Shown: piece by piece, positions 8,122-16,819 of the stretch
How the letters are laid out: every line of letters begins with the position of its first letter
Numbering within the stretch: the stretch's first letter is position 1
Source: Ardenticatenaceae bacterium
GTDB taxonomy: Bacteria; Chloroflexota; Anaerolineae; Promineifilales; Promineifilaceae
Assembly: GCA_020634455.1 (NCBI GenBank)
Contig: JACKBQ010000001.1
Location: 496,001 to 560,000, forward strand
Length of the DNA stretch: 64,000 nt
Direction: 5' to 3'
Notes under the pieces: model-generated
What the model was told of the DNA's origin: nothing
What the model saw: only the letters and a program-made list of their open reading frames with translations
Database searches by the model: none
Program-made: the position numbers and the translations under genes

Positions 8122-9501
8122 TTAGATAGTGGGCAGGGTGATGATGAAGGTGGTGCCCTGGCCGGAGGTGCTTGTAACGGTGATACGGCCGTTATGCGCC
8201 TCCACAATTGAACGAGCAATGGCCAGACCTAAGCCAGACTCGCCATTCGTTGAGCGAGATTTGTCCCCCCGGTAAAAACGGTCAAACACATGCGGCAAAT
8301 CCTCAGGATCGATGCCTGCGCCTGAATCTTGCACCCGCAGCACCAGCTGCTGTTGGGCATTCTCGGCTACCAGGCGAATGTGGCCACCGGCTGGCGTGTG
8401 GCGCAGCGCATTGCTGATCAGGTTACCCAGCACCTGCACCAGCCGGTCTAAATCCACTTTTATTTGCGGCAACTGCTGAGGGATATCCAAATCCAGGGTA
8501 ACTTTCTGTTTTTCGGCTTGCTGGGTGTAGATGAGCGCTGTGTGTTCGAGTAAATCGCGCGGGGCGATGGCCATTGGATGCAGCGATAGCTGACCTGCGT
8601 CGGCCAGAGAGAGCGTCCGTAAATCTTCCACCAGTCGGTTCAGATGTTTTACTTGCCGATGCATGGATTGGTAAATTTCGGAATTACCAGGCAGCTTGCC
8701 TTCGTCCAGGGCTTCCGTGTAGCCCTGCAAAACGCTGAGGGGGGTACGCAAATCGTGGGCAATGTCGGCCGTCATTTGACGGCGCAGCTTGTTGGCTTTA
8801 GCCAGATCGGCGCTCATTTTGTTGAAGGAGGCGGTGAGCTGCCCAATTTCATCGGAGGAGCGCACGGATACCTGGTGGCCTAATTCGCCCTGGGCCACCA
8901 ACTGGGTGGCGCTTTTTAGCTCGCTAACCGGGTAGGATATGGTGCGCGCCAGCACGATGCCAAATAGCAGCGCCATCAACCCCGCGCCTGCGGCAATCAC
9001 CAGGGTGGTGCGGTTCAGGTTGGCTAAAAAGTCTGCTTCTGGAGAGCCGTAAAAGTCGGAACGGCCGTCTGCCACTGAAGCCAGCACCAACCAACCAACC
9101 GTCTCCCCGTTCACCTCAATGGCCAGACCATTCTCTACGGTTGTGTTTGGTAACGGTTCCCCAGGCGGGTAGCGTCGATCGCCAAAAATGACCTGCCGAT
9201 TGCTGTCTACCAGCGTGGCTGGTATCCAACGGTCGTGCCCCCCGTGGGGGTCTGCTATTTCTGGTTGGTCAGTAAAGACGAACTGTTCGACGCCTTGCCA
9301 GCTGCCATTGGTCTCATAATAACTGGCTAGCTGGTCGCCAAAATTAGCCAGATCATCCTGGTATAGAGTTTGCACCAGCGTGCCAAATTGGCGGCGCGTT
9401 TGCCAGTTAACCAGCACGGCCACCAGTACAGTGCCCAAAACGCTCACCACCATAAAGGCGAGGGTGAGCTTGAAGGAGAGGGAGCGAATTGTGGTTCTCA
9501 T
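8122..9501 (-). CDS. Sensor histidine kinase, HAMP-HisKA-HATPase type
   Basis: 459 residues. A membrane segment lies near residues 8-31 and a second near 175-195 (TLVIAAGAGLMALLFGIVLA), enclosing a sensor loop of about 140 residues. HAMP follows (SYPVSELKSATQLVAQGELGHQVSV). The phospho-acceptor motif is IAHDLRTPLSVLQGY near residue 250. ATPase boxes are N (NLISNALRHTP), G1 (DSGAGIDPED), F (FDRFYRG) and G2 (GLGLAIAR). The response regulator gene lies 67 bases upstream on the same strand, so the pair is a two-component system of the BaeS type. It probably controls the envelope genes downstream of it. The signal is unknown. Confidence 0.88.
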   Translation of the reverse strand: MRTTIRSLSFKLTLAFMVVSVLGTVLVAVLVNWQTRRQFGTLVQTLYQDDLANFGDQLASYYETNGSWQGVEQFVFTDQPEIADPHGGHDRWIPATLVDSNRQVIFGDRRYPPGEPLPNTTVENGLAIEVNGETVGWLVLASVADGRSDFYGSPEADFLANLNRTTLVIAAGAGLMALLFGIVLARTISYPVSELKSATQLVAQGELGHQVSVRSSDEIGQLTASFNKMSADLAKANKLRRQMTADIAHDLRTPLSVLQGYTEALDEGKLPGNSEIYQSMHRQVKHLNRLVEDLRTLSLADAGQLSLHPMAIAPRDLLEHTALIYTQQAEKQKVTLDLDIPQQLPQIKVDLDRLVQVLGNLISNALRHTPAGGHIRLVAENAQQQLVLRVQDSGAGIDPEDLPHVFDRFYRGDKSRSTNGESGLGLAIARSIVEAHNGRITVTSTSGQGTTFIITLPTI

Positions 9502-9507
9502 AAATCC

Positions 9508-9568
9508 AAGACCCTAAGGGTTTTACCTTGACAAATTGATTCCCGAAAGCATTAAACCCTTAGGGTTT
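9508..9568. repeat. CCCTAAGGG-type inverted repeat, copy 1
   Basis: A spacer of about 60 bases between kinase and regulator genes is bounded by ACCCTAAGGGTTTT and AAACCCTTAGGGTTTT, with CCGAAAG in the middle. A related element lies at 56524-56578. Confidence 0.6.
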
Positions 9569-10252
9569 TTACGATTCGGTGAAGCGATAGCCAATGCCGT
9601 ACACGGTTTGAATGTACTGCGGGTTGGCGGCATCTGGCTCGATTTTGACCCGCAAATGGCGAATGTGGACGTCTATGTTGCGTTCGTACCCTTCAAACGC
9701 AACGCCTTGCAGCTTTTGCAGCAAATCCAGGCGGGAATAAACGCGCCCAGGGCTGGCCATTAGCATTGCCAGCAGATCAAACTCAAAGGCCGTCAATTCC
9801 ACCAGTTCGCCGCCAACGGTGATGGTGCGGTTGTCCGGGCTCAGTTCAATATTTCCAGCGCGCAAGATGTCTGGTTCGGTGCCTTGTTTTTCGGCGCGGC
9901 GTAACACGGCGCGTACGCGGGCAGTAAGTTCGCGTGGGCTGAATGGCTTGGTGACGTAATCATCTGCGCCGAGTTCTAATCCCAGCACTTTGTCGTTCTC
10001 TTCCAGGCGGGCGGTGAGCAGGATGATGGGTGTTTCTGCTTCTTTGCTGTAGATGCGCATGAAGTCGTAGCCGCCTAGCTCTGGCATCATGATATCTAGC
10101 AAAATGAGGTCTGGTTTTTCGTCGCGGGCTACAAAGAGGGCTTCACGGCCGTTTACGGCCGTTACCACCCGAAACCCTTCCTGCGCCAGATAACTTTTTA
10201 CCATTGTGCGCAGGCTTTCGGAATCATCTACTACTAAAATTGTTCTAGCCAT
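9569..10252 (-). CDS. OmpR-family response regulator
   Basis: 227 residues. The receiver domain (1-115) has the acidic pair Asp9/Asp10, phospho-acceptor Asp53 in LILLDIMMPE, Thr80 and Lys102 in VTKPF. The winged-helix DNA-binding domain (about 130-225) ends with GYERNIDVHIRHLRVKIEPDAANPQYIQTVYGIGYRF, which is standard for OmpR/PhoB. Its partner kinase follows 67 bases downstream. Two ACGGCCGT octamers lie two bases apart in this gene (10145-10161). Target genes are not shown, but the same-strand envelope cassette is the likely regulon. Confidence 0.9.
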   Translation of the reverse strand: MARTILVVDDSESLRTMVKSYLAQEGFRVVTAVNGREALFVARDEKPDLILLDIMMPELGGYDFMRIYSKEAETPIILLTARLEENDKVLGLELGADDYVTKPFSPRELTARVRAVLRRAEKQGTEPDILRAGNIELSPDNRTITVGGELVELTAFEFDLLAMLMASPGRVYSRLDLLQKLQGVAFEGYERNIDVHIRHLRVKIEPDAANPQYIQTVYGIGYRFTES

Positions 10253-10364
10253 TTGCGGTATCCTCTAAAATGTGTGTTGCCATGCTTGAAGTGTACTTAA
10301 AAATGTTGAGTAATTGTTAAGTTACCTTTAATATTTCGTTGACGTCAGGCAAACTTGCAGAGCG

Positions 10365-10394
10365 ATGACAAGATGGCTGTTAAAATGTTATACT
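10365..10394 (+). promoter_or_regulatory. Putative promoter for the Ser/Thr kinase gene
   Basis: ATGACA (10365-10370), an 18-base spacer and TATACT (10389-10394), 56 bases before the ATG at 10451. The match is moderate and was found by eye. Confidence 0.45.
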
Positions 10395-10450
10395 TTGGCA
10401 CATATATTGTTTTTGTAACGGCCGTATCATTCTAAAAAACGACCTTATCC

Positions 10451-13114
10451 ATGTCTGAAACTGCTACCCGATCACCAATTGAAGAGCGTGGTCGCGCCAC
10501 CCAAAACCCAAAACCAGCCAAGCGCTACATTGCCGAACGGTATGAAGTGGTTAATACCCTGGAAGGGGGTATGGGGCTGGTTTACCTTTGTCGTGATCAT
10601 TTTAATTCTGAGCTGGTGGCGTTGAAAACGTTTAAACCAGAATTTTTGAGCCACCGGGCTGCCCGCGACCTCTTCCTGCGGGAGGGGACGATGTGGGTGG
10701 AAATCGGCCGTCATCCCAATGTGGTGCAAGCCTACCGCGTTGAGCGCGTCGGGGATGGCAGTGAAGTGTACCTCGTTCTGGAGTGGATTGTACAGCCTCA
10801 GGATAAAAGGAGCCCATCGCTCCGCTCCTGGCTAAAAAAGGGGGAGCCACTTCCCCCTGAGCAGGCAATCTTGTTTGCGCTGCATGTGGCGCGTGGTATG
10901 CGCTTTGCCACCCAGAAAATCCCTGGGCTGGTTCACCGCGATCTCAAGCCAGAAAATATCCTTATCGGGTACGATGGCGTGGCCCGTGTGACGGATTTTG
11001 GTTTGGCCAGCACCCTGTCTGGGCACAGCCCCGGCTCTACTGTCGGTTCCCTGGACAACACAACCGAAAATATCGGCCGTACGCAGCTTACCCAAGGGGT
11101 AGCAGGCACCCCCCTGTACATGGCACCCGAGCAGTGGGCGCACAAGGGTTTGGATGCGCGGGCAGATATTTATGCTTTGGGCTGCATTTTGTATGAGATG
11201 GTGGTGGGGGAGTTTGCCGCCCAAGGGGAATCACGAGAAGATTTGCGAGAGATTCATGTGGACGGCCGTATTCCTCCACTTGATTCTGCATTGCCCCTGC
11301 CGCTGCGCCAATTTATTGAGCGAGCACTCTCTGTTCCTCGTGAAAGACGCTACCGTGATTGGGCCGACGTCGAAAAAACATTGGCCAGTGTCTACACCCA
11401 GGCTACCGGCCAACCATCCCCACCAGAATGGGATGGCGCTGAAGAAACTCCGGATGAGCGCCGTGCCGCCGGTAACTCTTACAACACGATGGGGCTTTCC
11501 TACCTGGACATTGGCAAGTTGGATGTTGCCGTGATGTATTTTGAACAAGCGGTTAACGTGGCTCGCGCCGAAAGCATTCGCGAATTGGAAGGCAGAGGAT
11601 TGGGAAACTTGGGGTTGGCCTACGCTGCGCTGGGCTACATCGAACGCGCCATTGAGTTCCACGAAGAGCATCTGGCCATAGCGCGCGAATTGGGCGACCG
11701 CGTTGAAGAAGGTCGATCACAGGGCAATTTGGGGCTGGTTTACCGCCAAAAAGGCGAGCCGGAGCGGGCCGTTCGTTTCCATGAAATGGAGCTGCAAATC
11801 TTTCAACAGATGGCTAACCGCTTTAAAGAGGCCGAAGCCCTGCACAATTTGGGTGAGACCCACCGGGAATTAGGCGATCATGCTCAGGCGGAAGATTATT
11901 TTAAGCAGTCGCTGGCTATTGCCAGGGACATTGGTGACCGTACCCGTGTGGAGCGTATTTTAAACAGCATGGGCAAAGTGTACCTAGACTCTGGCGAGCA
12001 CAAGGAAGCAGCCCAATTATTCAAGCAGACGTTGACCATAGCCCGTCAACTAGGTGATCGCGTAGGTGAGGGGGAGGTTTTAGCCAACCTGGGCGAACTG
12101 TATCATGCTTCCGGGTTTCCTGACCGTGCCGTTGAATATTACACGTATGCCCTGAACATTTCTCAGGAAAGCAATGATCGCCGCAAAATGATTCGCAACA
12201 TGCTGCGCCTGGGTGATTTGCATTTGTTGCAAGAGGATGTTGAAGAAGCGCTCTCGTATTATGAAGGCGGACTGGTTGCAACGCAGGAAATATCTGATCA
12301 GGTTCAAGAGCTGGCGGCATTTGCCAAGCTGGGTGAGGCATTTGATGTACAGGGCAACTACACAGAATCGGGGCGCATGTATAAGCGGGCTTTGCTGTTG
12401 GCCAGGGAGCGCAATAATCGTCATGTAGAGCAGGTGATGCTTACCAAATTGGCCAAGGCATATGAGCTTTGGGGTGATTTGAGTCGGGCGGTAACTTATT
12501 TGGAACAGAGCCTGGCGATGGTGCAGACAGTGCAGGATGTGGCCGGGCAGGTTTGGCATTGGGGGGAATTGGCGCAGCTTTTCCGTAAGCTAAATCAGGT
12601 GAAGCCGGCCATTGAGGCGTATGAAACGCGCCTGGGACTAGCCCGCTCTGTGGCAGATCATGAGGCTGAAGCCGATACCTTAACAGAATTGGGGGATTTG
12701 TACCGTGCTGTTGGCAGCCAGGCAGAGGCGATGGGTTTGTACAAGGAAGCGTTGGTTCTTTCTGAAGAGCATAATCTGACGTTGCAAGAGGCAACTGTGT
12801 TGAGCAGTATTGGTATGAGTTATTTCGAGACTGGCAAGAAGCGGCAGGCGATTAAGGAGTTGGAGCGCAGCCTGGAAGCAGCGAAAAAATCTCGTAGCAG
12901 CCGAACGGTGGCCAATGTCAGTTATCGGTTGGGGCTGGTTTTGTGTAAACACGGCCGTTGGGAAAAGGCGGAGCCTCATGCAGAGCTGGCGTTAAAGCTA
13001 TACGGCCGTCTCAAGGACATGCCCATGCATGAGCGAACCACCGCGATGCTTGACCGTATTCAAAGCAATAAGGGGCGCTCTACTGGCTTCTTGCAAAACC
13101 TGCTGGAATCCTAA
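10451..13114 (+). CDS. Ser/Thr protein kinase with C-terminal TPR array
   Basis: 887 residues. The Hanks-type kinase domain (about 30-315) has the glycine loop EGGMGLVY, Lys59 in ALK, HRDLKPEN at 162-169, DFG at 182-184 and APEQW after a long Ser/Thr-rich activation loop. From about 340 to 870 runs an array of about a dozen TPR units of about 40 residues (for example NTMGLSYLDIGKLDVAVMYFEQAVNVAR). These resemble the LGN/kinesin-light-chain-like TPRs common in Chloroflexota and cyanobacteria. No membrane segment is visible, so it is probably cytosolic, with TPRs recruiting substrates. A calcineurin-like phosphatase gene converges on it with a 5-base gap, a possible antagonist. Confidence 0.88.
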   Translation: MSETATRSPIEERGRATQNPKPAKRYIAERYEVVNTLEGGMGLVYLCRDHFNSELVALKTFKPEFLSHRAARDLFLREGTMWVEIGRHPNVVQAYRVERVGDGSEVYLVLEWIVQPQDKRSPSLRSWLKKGEPLPPEQAILFALHVARGMRFATQKIPGLVHRDLKPENILIGYDGVARVTDFGLASTLSGHSPGSTVGSLDNTTENIGRTQLTQGVAGTPLYMAPEQWAHKGLDARADIYALGCILYEMVVGEFAAQGESREDLREIHVDGRIPPLDSALPLPLRQFIERALSVPRERRYRDWADVEKTLASVYTQATGQPSPPEWDGAEETPDERRAAGNSYNTMGLSYLDIGKLDVAVMYFEQAVNVARAESIRELEGRGLGNLGLAYAALGYIERAIEFHEEHLAIARELGDRVEEGRSQGNLGLVYRQKGEPERAVRFHEMELQIFQQMANRFKEAEALHNLGETHRELGDHAQAEDYFKQSLAIARDIGDRTRVERILNSMGKVYLDSGEHKEAAQLFKQTLTIARQLGDRVGEGEVLANLGELYHASGFPDRAVEYYTYALNISQESNDRRKMIRNMLRLGDLHLLQEDVEEALSYYEGGLVATQEISDQVQELAAFAKLGEAFDVQGNYTESGRMYKRALLLARERNNRHVEQVMLTKLAKAYELWGDLSRAVTYLEQSLAMVQTVQDVAGQVWHWGELAQLFRKLNQVKPAIEAYETRLGLARSVADHEAEADTLTELGDLYRAVGSQAEAMGLYKEALVLSEEHNLTLQEATVLSSIGMSYFETGKKRQAIKELERSLEAAKKSRSSRTVANVSYRLGLVLCKHGRWEKAEPHAELALKLYGRLKDMPMHERTTAMLDRIQSNKGRSTGFLQNLLES

Positions 13115-13119
13115 AATGA

Positions 13120-14178
13120 TTAGCTGCGAAAAACAGAGCGGAGTTGAGGGACCATGTCTTTGGCTTTGATAAATGTTTTTTGTGCATTAAAAAGCAAGTA
13201 GAGTCCCGCTTCCCGAGGCAAGGCGTGTTTGGCGCTGGCAATTCTTAGCTGTTGTCGGTTGACCACTTTGTAGCCACCCCGACAATCAATATGTCCCGTT
13301 ACCAGCACTGACTGGTGAGAATAATTAGTAGATAATGCTTGCAGCAGCGTGTTTAGCAGCACCTGGTAGCTGGTGCTGTACTCTTTTTCATTTCGGGTGA
13401 ACAGAGACGGCCACAACAGCTCAAAATCCTCATCAGACATGGCCAGTGTGCCAACCAGAAAATCGTCGTAGCGGGGGTCGTCCAGGCCGCTGACAGCAAA
13501 CCATTTTCGCGCCATTTCGTTGTAAGTACGGCCGTGTTTGCGTCGCATCGCCCGGATCAATTCAGGACGCTCTTCTTGGGTAATTTGGGCACGGGTACGG
13601 TTCAAAATTTCCTGATGCGAAAGATTGAACAGCCGCGTCACGCCATTGGGTTCGCCCAGGGCTGTGCTGGCCCCGGCATGACAAATAGAAACACCACCTG
13701 GCGTTCGAACGTAGAACGGCAAACTGTCGAAGAATGAGATAATTTGCTGGCGGTGTTCACCCATCGCAAATTCAAAACGAGGGGTGAACAAATCATCCCC
13801 TTTTTGCAGGGTGATGCTGTAGATGTGCGGCAGTTCGTGGTTGCCCAGTACGCAAATCAGGTTGTCTCCCAGCTCTTTTTTTAGGCGAATGAGGTCCAGC
13901 ACAATTTCTGCTGATTTATCCTCGTTAGCCGGGGCGCTGGCATGGATCATGTCTCCGTTCAGGATGAGGGTGTCCGCCTGGCCTAAAGCCCGCAGTTGGA
14001 AAAAAGTGTCCCGATACCGCTCGTAGGCATCCCAGTCGCCATGCAGATCGGTAACCACCATCACCTGACCCTCGGTCAGGTCTACAACGCGGCTCCATTG
14101 GTTGGTTTGTGCGCTCAATACGTACTCCCTAGCAAGTTTAGAGAAAGTTTTTGGGTCAGCTATACTCGCTGTGGGCAT
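13120..14178 (-). CDS. Calcineurin-like metallophosphoesterase, PPP-type
   Basis: 352 residues with the metal-binding motifs in order: VTDLHGDWD (DxH, near 43), ILNGDMI (GD, near 75), VLGNHE (GNHE, near 111), a CHAG motif near 167 and VTGH near 295. This pattern is shared by PPP-type Ser/Thr phosphatases and bacterial diadenosine tetraphosphatases. Its end is 5 bases from the end of the Ser/Thr kinase gene on the opposite strand. Removing the kinase's phosphates is a reasonable guess but unproven. Confidence 0.78.
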   Translation of the reverse strand: MPTASIADPKTFSKLAREYVLSAQTNQWSRVVDLTEGQVMVVTDLHGDWDAYERYRDTFFQLRALGQADTLILNGDMIHASAPANEDKSAEIVLDLIRLKKELGDNLICVLGNHELPHIYSITLQKGDDLFTPRFEFAMGEHRQQIISFFDSLPFYVRTPGGVSICHAGASTALGEPNGVTRLFNLSHQEILNRTRAQITQEERPELIRAMRRKHGRTYNEMARKWFAVSGLDDPRYDDFLVGTLAMSDEDFELLWPSLFTRNEKEYSTSYQVLLNTLLQALSTNYSHQSVLVTGHIDCRGGYKVVNRQQLRIASAKHALPREAGLYLLFNAQKTFIKAKDMVPQLRSVFRS

Positions 14179-14253
14179 TTTGTTACAGTACTACCTCTGG
14201 GAAAAATGCCAGATTATGCCCTTTGCGAGTATAACGAATTTTATCACATGGGC

Positions 14254-14532
14254 TTATTTGTGCCGCTGTGCCAGTTCATGGCGTACCTCATCCCAGGTGA
14301 GGTCTTGGGAGACAAGCAGCACAAGCAGGTGGTAGACGAGATCGGCGCTTTCTTCGATGATGCGCTGGTTGCCCTGGCCTTTGGCCGCCAGAATCACCTC
14401 AATCGCTTCTTCCCCAATTTTTTTGACGATCTCGTCCTCGTCGGCGAGTAGGCTGGCGGTGTAGCTGCCAGGGGTGGGGTTGGCTTTGCGGTCTTGTAGG
14501 ATTGCGAATAGTTGGTCAATAAAATCGGTCAT
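14254..14532 (-). CDS. hisE: Phosphoribosyl-ATP pyrophosphatase HisE
   Basis: 92 residues. It hydrolyses phosphoribosyl-ATP to phosphoribosyl-AMP, step 2 of histidine synthesis. The core EDEIVKKIGEEAIEVILAAKG followed by IIEESADLVYHLLVLL gives the Glu/Asp metal cluster of the MazG-like fold. It is the last gene of the his operon. HisI is a separate upstream gene rather than a fused HisIE. Confidence 0.92.
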   Translation of the reverse strand: MTDFIDQLFAILQDRKANPTPGSYTASLLADEDEIVKKIGEEAIEVILAAKGQGNQRIIEESADLVYHLLVLLVSQDLTWDEVRHELAQRHK

Positions 14533-14560
14533 TTTGTTATCTCACTGTTAAAAAAAGCGG

Positions 14561-14629
14561 AACACAGAGGTGCGCAGAGGAGACACAGAGTTACGCAGAG
14601 GGCATCTCTAATCTCCAATCTCCAAGCTC
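14561..14629. repeat. Hairpin repeats (ACAGAGG and GGAGATTGG types) at the hisI end
   Basis: Short iterated units of ACAGAGG/GCAGAGG type, then TCTCCAATCTCC type, cover the hisI-hisE spacer. The second type supplies the last residues and the TAG stop (14608-14610) of hisI. Confidence 0.7.
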
Positions 14630-14937
14630 CCAAAAAAGCAGCTCATTTCTCCGGTGTGGCAGGCGGGGCCAGCGGGGTCTACTTGCAGCAGCAGAGTGTC
14701 GCCGTCGCAGTCCACGCGGATTTCGGTGACGCGCTGGACGTTGCCAGAGGTGCCGCCTTTGTGCCACAGTTCCTGGCGGCTGCGGCTCCAAAAGTGAGCC
14801 TCGCCGGTTTGCAGGGTTAGTTCCAGCGCTTTGGCGTTCATCCAGGCAACCATGAGGATTTCAAGGGTGGTGTTGTGTTGGAGAACGGCCGTAATCAACC
14901 CTTTCTTGTCAAACTTTAGTTCAGAAATTTTAGGCAT
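14608..14937 (-). CDS. hisI: Phosphoribosyl-AMP cyclohydrolase HisI
   Basis: 109 residues. It opens the adenine ring of phosphoribosyl-AMP, step 3 of histidine synthesis, and needs zinc. Visible are MVAWMN, FWSRSRQELWHKGGTSGN, VDCDGDTLLLQVD and the Cys near ACHTGEMSCFF, all family marks. The C-terminal tail LEIGD and the stop codon are encoded by a hairpin repeat that also appears inside hisF and before the HAD gene. The native end of the gene has therefore been replaced or extended by a few residues. Confidence 0.92.
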   Translation of the reverse strand: MPKISELKFDKKGLITAVLQHNTTLEILMVAWMNAKALELTLQTGEAHFWSRSRQELWHKGGTSGNVQRVTEIRVDCDGDTLLLQVDPAGPACHTGEMSCFFGSLEIGD

Positions 14938-14945
14938 TTGGTTAC

Positions 14946-15887
14946 CTATCCGATGGGAATGTCATGTAGATGCGCTCTCTTTTGCAGAGAATCCAGCATT
15001 TTTTCTACATCTGGCACACTGAAATTTCGATAAGAAATCTTTTTAGATGATCCTATTGTCCAGATTTGGATGTATGGTTGATAAGGAATTGTTATAAGTT
15101 CTATATCGCTCCAGCCAAAAATAAAAATATTCTTTCCAATAGTTAAGGTAAGATGATTTTCGTCGATGGAAATTGATTTTGTTGTCCAACTGCGCCATAG
15201 AAACACAAATCCAAACAAAATTAGACCACCGATTATTGTAGCACCAGCGTAGCTGTCGCTGCCTATAGTTTTAGCCGCAAACAAAATAAAACCTGTAATG
15301 GGCACTGTGCATGCCGTAAGTGCCGTACGTTTTATGATTAGCTTTCGTTTATTTGTTGTGATTGAGGCATCTTCTATGCTTAGTTGCCCAGTTTTAATGT
15401 TAGCTTTAAAGATGTCAACTAGACTCATTTGCGTTTGAACAAGGGCAGGAAATGCTGTGCGTGGTATGAGACGAAAAAAAAGAAATTCTAATATTCTCTT
15501 TTTCTTTTCGGGTAAGGAATTGAGGGGCAATATGAGATGTTGGTTGGAATACTCAATACGAACATTGTTGTTGCCACGTCTGGTAATAGATGTGACCTGT
15601 TCGATGGGAACTTTAAGGGTTTTTCCCAAAATACGGGTAAAAGCAAGATGTTCCCTGCTGACCCCTATGTGGCGAAAGTTGTTGCGTGAAAATAAAAAAA
15701 CCGCAATCAAAAAAACAAAAAAAAGCAAAATACTACTGGTAAGCAAGGTGAAAAACTGTGGAAAAATGGATCCCAGGACAAGAATCGAAAAAATTCCCAT
15801 CAAAACAACAACGATTACTTCTAACGAAAACTTCAATAAGAGTTGTTTGAAACTCGCCCGATATTCAAATGGCAGAAACCGGTTCAT
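14946..15887 (-). CDS. Unknown membrane protein with two PH-like halves, inserted in the his operon
   Basis: 313 residues. Two membrane hairpins (about 17-68 and 188-230) are each followed by a soluble stretch that reads like a bacterial PH domain (FRHIGVSREHLAFTRILGKTLKVPIEQVTSITRR; SISIDENHLTLTIGKNIFIFGWSDIELITI). The gene fits tightly between hisF (3-base gap) and hisI (8-base gap), yet is clearly richer in A+T than its neighbours and lacks any ACGGCCGT. That points to later acquisition. There is no reason from the sequence to give it a role in histidine synthesis. Confidence 0.6.
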   Translation of the reverse strand: MNRFLPFEYRASFKQLLLKFSLEVIVVVLMGIFSILVLGSIFPQFFTLLTSSILLFFVFLIAVFLFSRNNFRHIGVSREHLAFTRILGKTLKVPIEQVTSITRRGNNNVRIEYSNQHLILPLNSLPEKKKRILEFLFFRLIPRTAFPALVQTQMSLVDIFKANIKTGQLSIEDASITTNKRKLIIKRTALTACTVPITGFILFAAKTIGSDSYAGATIIGGLILFGFVFLWRSWTTKSISIDENHLTLTIGKNIFIFGWSDIELITIPYQPYIQIWTIGSSKKISYRNFSVPDVEKMLDSLQKRAHLHDIPIG

Positions 15888-15890
15888 TAC

Positions 15891-16706
15891 TTAGGCCCTC
15901 CTAACCGGAATTCCTTGCTGTGCCAAATAATCTTTTACCTCAGCAATGGTTAGCTGCTTGTAGTGGAAGAGTGACGCAGCCAGGGCCGCATCGGCGTTTC
16001 CTTCCGTGAGCGCCTGGGCAAAGTGGGACAGGGTGCCCGCGCCGCCGGAGGCGATGACGGGGATGTTAACGGCGTCGGCAATGGCGCGGGTGAGTTCGAT
16101 GTCGTACCCCTCTTGCGTGCCGTCGCCATCCATGCTGGTGAGCAAAATTTCGCCCGCACCGCGCCGCTCGGCCTCTTTGGCCCATTCTACTGCGTCCAGC
16201 CCGGTGGGGGTGCGGCCGCCGCTTACGTAAACTTCCCACTTTGAGACTGGAGATTGGAGACTGGAGATTGAATCAGTCTCCAATCTCCAGTCTCCAATCT
16301 CTAATCTCCGCTTCGCGTCAATTGCTACCACAACCGCCTGGCTGCCAAACGCTTCTGCGCCCTGGCTGATGATGTCTGGGTTGCGCACGGCGGCGGAGTT
16401 GATGCTGATTTTGTCGGCCCCGGCGCGGAGGATGCCGCGCATGTCGGCGACTGTGCGGATGCCGCCGCCGATGGTGAAGGGGATGAACACCTGGTCGGCC
16501 ACGGCGCGGGCCAGTTCCATGACGGTGTTGCGGGCTTCGTGGGTGGCAGTGATGTCCAGGAAGACCAGCTCATCAGCCCCGGCTTCGTCGTACAGCTTGG
16601 CCTGCTCCACGGGGTCGCCCGCGTCGCGCAGCTCGACAAAGTTGATGCCTTTGACGACACGGCCGTCTTTCACGTCTAAACAAGGAATGATGCGTTTGGC
16701 TAACAT
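15891..16706 (-). CDS. hisF: Imidazole glycerol phosphate synthase subunit HisF, with in-frame hairpin insertion
   Basis: 271 residues, about 15-20 longer than usual. It is the TIM-barrel cyclase that makes IGP and AICAR with ammonia from HisH. Asp11 (PCLDVKDG) and Asp130 (VAIDAKR) are the catalytic pair. FTIGGGIR and IASGGAGT bind phosphate. Directly after AIDAKR, residues about 134-156 are encoded by a hairpin repeat with perfect 20-bp arms, before WEVYVSGGRTPTGLDA resumes the normal sequence. The insertion is in frame and contains no stop, so the gene may still be functional. The inserted loop lies near the catalytic face, where an open loop could tolerate it. Confidence 0.93.
   Translation of the reverse strand: MLAKRIIPCLDVKDGRVVKGINFVELRDAGDPVEQAKLYDEAGADELVFLDITATHEARNTVMELARAVADQVFIPFTIGGGIRTVADMRGILRAGADKISINSAAVRNPDIISQGAEAFGSQAVVVAIDAKRRLEIGDWRLETDSISSLQSPVSKWEVYVSGGRTPTGLDAVEWAKEAERRGAGEILLTSMDGDGTQEGYDIELTRAIADAVNIPVIASGGAGTLSHFAQALTEGNADAALAASLFHYKQLTIAEVKDYLAQQGIPVRRA
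16243..16294. repeat. Perfect 20-bp-arm hairpin repeat inside hisF
   Basis: Arms 16243-16262 and 16275-16294 are exact reverse complements, with a 12-base loop. They are built from the iterated unit GAGACTGGAGATTG. Related sequence lies at 14608-14629 and 17516-17566. Confidence 0.9.
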
Positions 16707-16736
16707 AGGGTGTTCCTAAATTACCAGGCTGTCCTG

Positions 16737-16795
16737 CCCGCGAAGGCGGGCATCTATTCGAGTTGGTGGCAGTGGATTCCCGCCTGCGCGGGAAT
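16737..16795. repeat. Two GC-rich palindromes between hisF and the HAD gene
   Basis: CCCGCGAAGGCGGG (16737-16750) and ATTCCCGC..GCGGGAAT (16776-16795). The second is the same type as 5119-5138. Confidence 0.7.
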
Positions 16796-16819
16796 GACAA
16801 GTGAGGTTGCGTGCAAAAA

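Noticed and set aside
15891..16706. Intein or frameshift in hisF
   Set aside because: The extra segment is only about 20 residues, in frame and hairpin-shaped. It has no splicing motifs and the downstream sequence is intact.
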